From: Lachnospiraceae bacterium
Lineage (GTDB): Bacteria; Bacillota; Clostridia; Lachnospirales; Lachnospiraceae
DNA: 64,000 nucleotides
Direction: 5' to 3'
Assembly: GCA_016284355.1 (NCBI GenBank)
Contig: JAEEOQ010000111.1
Coordinates: 1-64,000 of the forward strand
A model generated the notes under the pieces. It worked only from the letters and a program-made list of their open reading frames with translations. It ran no database searches and was not told where the DNA came from. Of this stretch, positions 60,636 to 64,000 are shown piece after piece (positions within the stretch are counted from its first letter, which is position 1; each line of letters opens with the position of its first letter). The position numbers and the translations under genes were made by a program.

Positions 60636-61826
60636 ATGCGATCTGTACCGGATTACGACTACATAGCCGAAAAAACAGGAGATATGCTTGGTGTACCAAT
60701 AAGAGTCTACGAAGGAAAAGAGCTTAAGATTTTTCACTTTTCTCTTCCATTTGCAAAAGATCCGATCACGCCCCATTTAGACAGGGTCTTATCAGGTAAC
60801 GGTAATGTGGGATATTATATTGCACCTGACTTTTCCTACTACGGCGTTATACGTCATAAGAAAAACACCATAGTCATAGGTCCTACCAAAGCAGCTTCCT
60901 TTGATGATAAAGAGATCCACGATATGTCTTTTGCACTTGAAGTCTCACCGGAAAAACAGTATGCCTTCTTTTCAGCAATGAAAGCCATTATACCTTTCCC
61001 TCTTTCCATTCTCTTACAGGTGCTTTGCTCCATGAACTACTCATTAAATGAGGAAAAGATGTCCACCAGCGATCTTGAGATAATAGAAAGCGAGCAGGAC
61101 GGCCTTTATAAAGAATTTACCGAGCTTCCATACGAGCGCTACGACGCTTCCGAAGAGCTTGATGCAGATGTAATAAAGTCATACCAGACAGAGCAGACCT
61201 TAAGCGATATGATAAGGCGCGGAAGCCGTGACGAATTTATGGAATGGATAAAGCATGCTCCCACCATCAGAGCAGGTGTCAGCACGCCAGACGGTCTTCG
61301 CCAGGCAAAAAATATTTTCATTGTAAGTACTGCCCTTTTTTCAAGAGCCGCAATAAGAGGCGGCATGGATGTAGCGGAAGCCATCAAGCTTTCCGACTCA
61401 TATATAATGAAGTGTGAGCAGCTGACAAACCCCCAGGCCATATCAAACCTGCAGTTTCATATGGTACTTGATTATATTGAAAAGGTTGAAAAAATAAGAT
61501 ATCACAGAAACAAATCCGAATTTGTTGGAGAAGTTGCAAACTATGTGCATCACCACATTTCAGAGCCAATAAAGACGGAAGATATTGCAGATGCCCTATT
61601 TATAAGTAGAAGCCGCCTTTCCACCAAATTTAAGGAAGAAAGCGGCATTACACTTACTGATTACATTAGAAATATGAAAATATCGGAGGCCAAGCATTTG
61701 CTTAAGCACTCCGATAAAAGTCTTCTTTTGATATCAACTTACCTTGGTTTTTCCTCCCAAAGCCATTTTTGCAGAGTCTTTAAAGAGGTGACAGGGATGT
61801 CACCTAAGGAGTACAAAGAGTCCTAA
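60636..61826 (+). CDS. AraC-family transcriptional regulator
   Basis: The 396-aa regulator has a C-terminal double helix-turn-helix (residues ~295-395; IADALFISRSRLSTKFKEES and LISTYLGFSSQSHFCRVFKE). The N-terminal 280 residues are a poorly conserved sensory region, without the long membrane part of YesN/YtdP-type regulators. It is divergent from the LplBCA genes and probably activates them in response to the imported sugar. Confidence 0.9.
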   Translation: MRSVPDYDYIAEKTGDMLGVPIRVYEGKELKIFHFSLPFAKDPITPHLDRVLSGNGNVGYYIAPDFSYYGVIRHKKNTIVIGPTKAASFDDKEIHDMSFALEVSPEKQYAFFSAMKAIIPFPLSILLQVLCSMNYSLNEEKMSTSDLEIIESEQDGLYKEFTELPYERYDASEELDADVIKSYQTEQTLSDMIRRGSRDEFMEWIKHAPTIRAGVSTPDGLRQAKNIFIVSTALFSRAAIRGGMDVAEAIKLSDSYIMKCEQLTNPQAISNLQFHMVLDYIEKVEKIRYHRNKSEFVGEVANYVHHHISEPIKTEDIADALFISRSRLSTKFKEESGITLTDYIRNMKISEAKHLLKHSDKSLLLISTYLGFSSQSHFCRVFKEVTGMSPKEYKES

Positions 61827-61827
61827 C

Positions 61828-61862
61828 AAAAATTCCCTTTGCCTTACGCAAAGGGAATTTTT
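61828..61862. terminator. Bidirectional terminator between araC-type and aminopeptidase genes
   Basis: AAAAATTCCCTTTGC / GCAAAGGGAATTTTT with a CTTAC loop. Confidence 0.88.
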
Positions 61863-61863
61863 G

Positions 61864-63255
61864 TCAAGCATTTTCAAGGAATGCTTTATATCCTTTGTAT
61901 GCTTCGTAGATATCTGCCTTACAGGTGATCTCCCAAGGAGCATGCATATTAAGTACAGGTACACCTGAATCGATAACGTTCATACCGTAGCGAGCCATAA
62001 TGTAAGCGATGGTTCCGCCGCCGCCCTGATCTACTTTACCAAGTTCAGAAGTCTGGAATGAAACGCCGCCCTTTTCCATAATGGCACGAAGCTCAGCCAT
62101 GTACTCAGGATTTGCATCGTTACAGCCATACTTTCCTCTTGAACCGGTGTATTTGTTAAATACGATACCACGTCCAAGGAAAGCTGAGTTCTTAAGCTCA
62201 TTAACTGTTCCGTAGTTAGGATCTACTGCAGCGCTAACGTCTGATGAAAGAAGCTTTGAAGCAGCAAGTGCACGGCGAAGATCAAGCTCTGAGTACTTGC
62301 CCATAGCGTTCATGATCTCAGCTACTGTATTTTCAAAGAATCTTGACTTCATACCGGTAGCACCGATGCTGCCAACCTCTTCTTTATCTACAAGGATGCA
62401 GCCAAGTGTCTTTTCAGGAGCCTTTGCCTCAAGGATAGCAAGAAGAGATGTGTAAGCACATACTCTGTCGTCCTGACCGTAACCCATGACCATGCTTCTG
62501 TCAAGGCCGTAGTCTCTTGCTTCGCCTGCAGGTACGAGCTCAAGCTCTGCAGAAAGGAAATCCTCTTCTTCCATATTGTATTCATCTTTAAGGATCTTGA
62601 TGATATTTGCTGCAACAGCCTTCTTTTCCTCGCCCTTAAGCGGCATGGTGCCAACGAGGATATCAAGCTTCTCGCCTTCTACAACCTTTGCGCCCTTCTT
62701 GTCAAGCTGATCTGCAGAAAGGTGAACAAGAAGATCTGTTACTGAAACAACAGGGTCGCCCGGCTTATCGCCAATGTTAATATTTACAAGGCTGCCGTCT
62801 TTTTTTGCCACAACACCGTGAATGGCAAGAGGAAGTGTAACCCACTGATATTTCTTGATACCACCGTAATAATGGGTATCCATCATTGCATAATGTGTTG
62901 TGTAAAGAGAATCTTCCCAAAGTGGATTCTGCTTAAGATCGATACGAGGAGAATCGATATGTGCACCAAGAAGTGACATACCCTCGCTAAGTGGCTTCTT
63001 GCCTATAACAAAGAGCATAAGGTTTTTATCCATGTTGTTTGCATAAACCTTGTCTCCTGCTTTAAGCTTCTTGCCTGCTTTGATGATATCTGCAAGGTCT
63101 TTAAAACCTGCCTCTTTTGCAAGTTTGACTGACTCACTTACGCATTCGCGCTCTGTCTTACAATCAGAGATAAACTTGCGGTAATCTTCTGAAAGAGAAA
63201 ATACAGCTTTTAATTCTTTAGCTTTGTATTTTTCCCATGCTGATTTGTTTTCCAT
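61864..63255 (-). CDS. M18-family aminopeptidase
   Basis: The 463-aa di-zinc peptidase has LLGAHIDSPRIDLKQNP (about 96-112; metal His and Asp), VDKEEVGSIGATG with catalytic Glu, and HAPWEITCKADIYE at the C-terminus with a metal His. These features define M18 (aspartyl/leucyl aminopeptidase, ApeB/LapA-like). It is cytoplasmic and takes part in peptide turnover. It stands alone, divergent from the rhamnosidase gene. Confidence 0.93.
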   Translation of the reverse strand: MENKSAWEKYKAKELKAVFSLSEDYRKFISDCKTERECVSESVKLAKEAGFKDLADIIKAGKKLKAGDKVYANNMDKNLMLFVIGKKPLSEGMSLLGAHIDSPRIDLKQNPLWEDSLYTTHYAMMDTHYYGGIKKYQWVTLPLAIHGVVAKKDGSLVNINIGDKPGDPVVSVTDLLVHLSADQLDKKGAKVVEGEKLDILVGTMPLKGEEKKAVAANIIKILKDEYNMEEEDFLSAELELVPAGEARDYGLDRSMVMGYGQDDRVCAYTSLLAILEAKAPEKTLGCILVDKEEVGSIGATGMKSRFFENTVAEIMNAMGKYSELDLRRALAASKLLSSDVSAAVDPNYGTVNELKNSAFLGRGIVFNKYTGSRGKYGCNDANPEYMAELRAIMEKGGVSFQTSELGKVDQGGGGTIAYIMARYGMNVIDSGVPVLNMHAPWEITCKADIYEAYKGYKAFLENA

Positions 63256-63473
63256 AATAAAAAGTCCCTTTCGTATATTAGCGAGTGCTTACTTCACTCG
63301 CACCAAAATGCATTATAACATATATTTTTACATAATAAAAGGTAACAAGCATATCATTATTGCAACAAATATGCAAGTTTTCCCCTTTGAAATGAGATAA
63401 AATACATCTAAGATGAGAGATTTTTTGATACATAGATCGGTAATAAAAAGAAACAAAAAGCGGAGGATGAAAT

Positions 63474-64000
63474 ATGAAAGCAGTAAGACTTAGGACGGCA
63501 GATCTTAAAGATCCTATAGGGATAGATATCGCAGCGCCCGTATTTACCTGGAACTGCGAAGACGGCGTAAGCCAAAGCGCGTATAAAGTGGTCTGCACAG
63601 ATGAAGACGGAAAAACAGCATGGGATTCAGGTAAAGTCACATCATCAGACATGCATGTAAAATATGCAGGAAGAAAGCTTTGCAGCAGGGACATCATCAC
63701 ATACACTGTGACACTTTGGGATGAAAACGGCGCCGAAGAAACAAGCGAGCCTGCCACATTTGAAATGGGGCTCCTTAACGAAAGTGACTTTAAGGCATCA
63801 TGGATAACAGGCAACTACAACCCAAATAAGAAAAACAGATACCCTGTAGATTATTTTAGAAAGAAATTTGTATCTGAAAAGAAGGTTAAAAAGGCAAGGC
63901 TTTATGCCACAGCATGCGGTGTATACGAGGCAAGCATCAACGGTGAAAAATGCGGAAGCTTTGTACTGGCTCCCGGTATTACGGATTACCGCTTAAGGAT
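63474..64000 (+). CDS. GH78 alpha-L-rhamnosidase, N-terminal part
   Basis: The frame starts at ATG 63474 with CGGAGGATG upstream and continues past the window end (175 codons seen). The sequence VRLRTADLKDPIGIDIAAP, SQSAYKVVC and WDSGKV is the typical N-terminal beta-sandwich of bacterial GH78 rhamnosidases, and FRKKFVSEKKVKKARLYATA begins the next domain. Catalytic residues would lie beyond the window. Together with the sugar importer upstream this suggests plant-glycan use. Confidence 0.88.
   Translation, partial: MKAVRLRTADLKDPIGIDIAAPVFTWNCEDGVSQSAYKVVCTDEDGKTAWDSGKVTSSDMHVKYAGRKLCSRDIITYTVTLWDENGAEETSEPATFEMGLLNESDFKASWITGNYNPNKKNRYPVDYFRKKFVSEKKVKKARLYATACGVYEASINGEKCGSFVLAPGITDYRLR

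Noticed and set aside
63278-63814. Minus-strand frame of 178 codons opposite the rhamnosidase start
   Set aside because: The plus-strand frame has a strong ribosome binding site and clear GH78 N-terminal sequence; the minus frame is its shadow.

Overview
The window looks like chromosomal DNA of an anaerobic gut- or rumen-type Firmicute, most likely Lachnospiraceae (Clostridia). The evidence is moderate GC with AT-rich intergenic regions, strong AGGAGG-type ribosome binding sites, a T-box leader on leuS, an LplABC-type sugar importer without its own ATPase, GH2/GH78-type plant-glycan enzymes, and the familiar PadR-DUF1700-DUF4097 and Mbeg1-like genes. No rRNA lies in the window, so the placement is an inference from gene content.

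Layout: 1-5.7 kb is a tightly overlapping minus-strand Tad/Flp-like pilus or secretion operon (TadZ-like, CpaF-like, TadB/C-like, then at least five small N-terminally anchored proteins including a 43-aa one). 5.9-14.6 kb holds pyrE (+) and a pyrC-pyrF-pyrK-pyrD operon (-), with a cystine-like amino-acid ABC importer and a LysR regulator between them. 14.8-21.6 kb is accessory: an Mbeg1-like hydrolase, a DUF5060/DUF4038-type glycosidase, an MBL hydrolase, a two-repeat hypothetical protein, a DUF234-type AAA ATPase and a P-loop kinase. 21.6-28.3 kb has a two-component system with an FtsX-type ABC exporter and small genes, followed by tRNA-Gly(GCC) and a strongly structured intergenic element.

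28.8-37.2 kb is the most interesting part. One operon encodes an SsuABC-type importer, an ATC-hydrolase-family protein, a nitroreductase, an M20 amidohydrolase, a transsulfuration PLP enzyme and a PatB-type C-S lyase. It is preceded by a good promoter, a 43-codon ORF with a Met-Cys-Met-Cys-Cys-Cys run, and an intrinsic terminator. I read this as a cysteine-responsive attenuator controlling organosulfur scavenging. The parts are visible in the sequence; the regulation and substrate are inferred.

37.3-43 kb holds a type-B carboxylesterase, a PadR/DUF1700/DUF4097 envelope module, and a divergent gene pair (hypothetical / DHH phosphoesterase) enclosed by a 97-bp inverted repeat with one mismatch, within a cluster of REP-like GTACCTGGTAC palindromes. 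43-47.3 kb is the polyamine operon potA-B-C-D behind an XRE-cupin regulator with an apparent operator. 47.4-53.9 kb carries a small hypothetical protein, a GH2 enzyme, a secreted two-domain protein, a lipoprotein flavin reductase with two predicted FMN-attachment motifs, and msrA. 54-56.7 kb is leuS with its T-box leader and promoter. 56.8-64 kb is an LplABC-type oligosaccharide importer with a divergent AraC regulator, an M18 aminopeptidase, and the start of a GH78 alpha-L-rhamnosidase that runs off the end.
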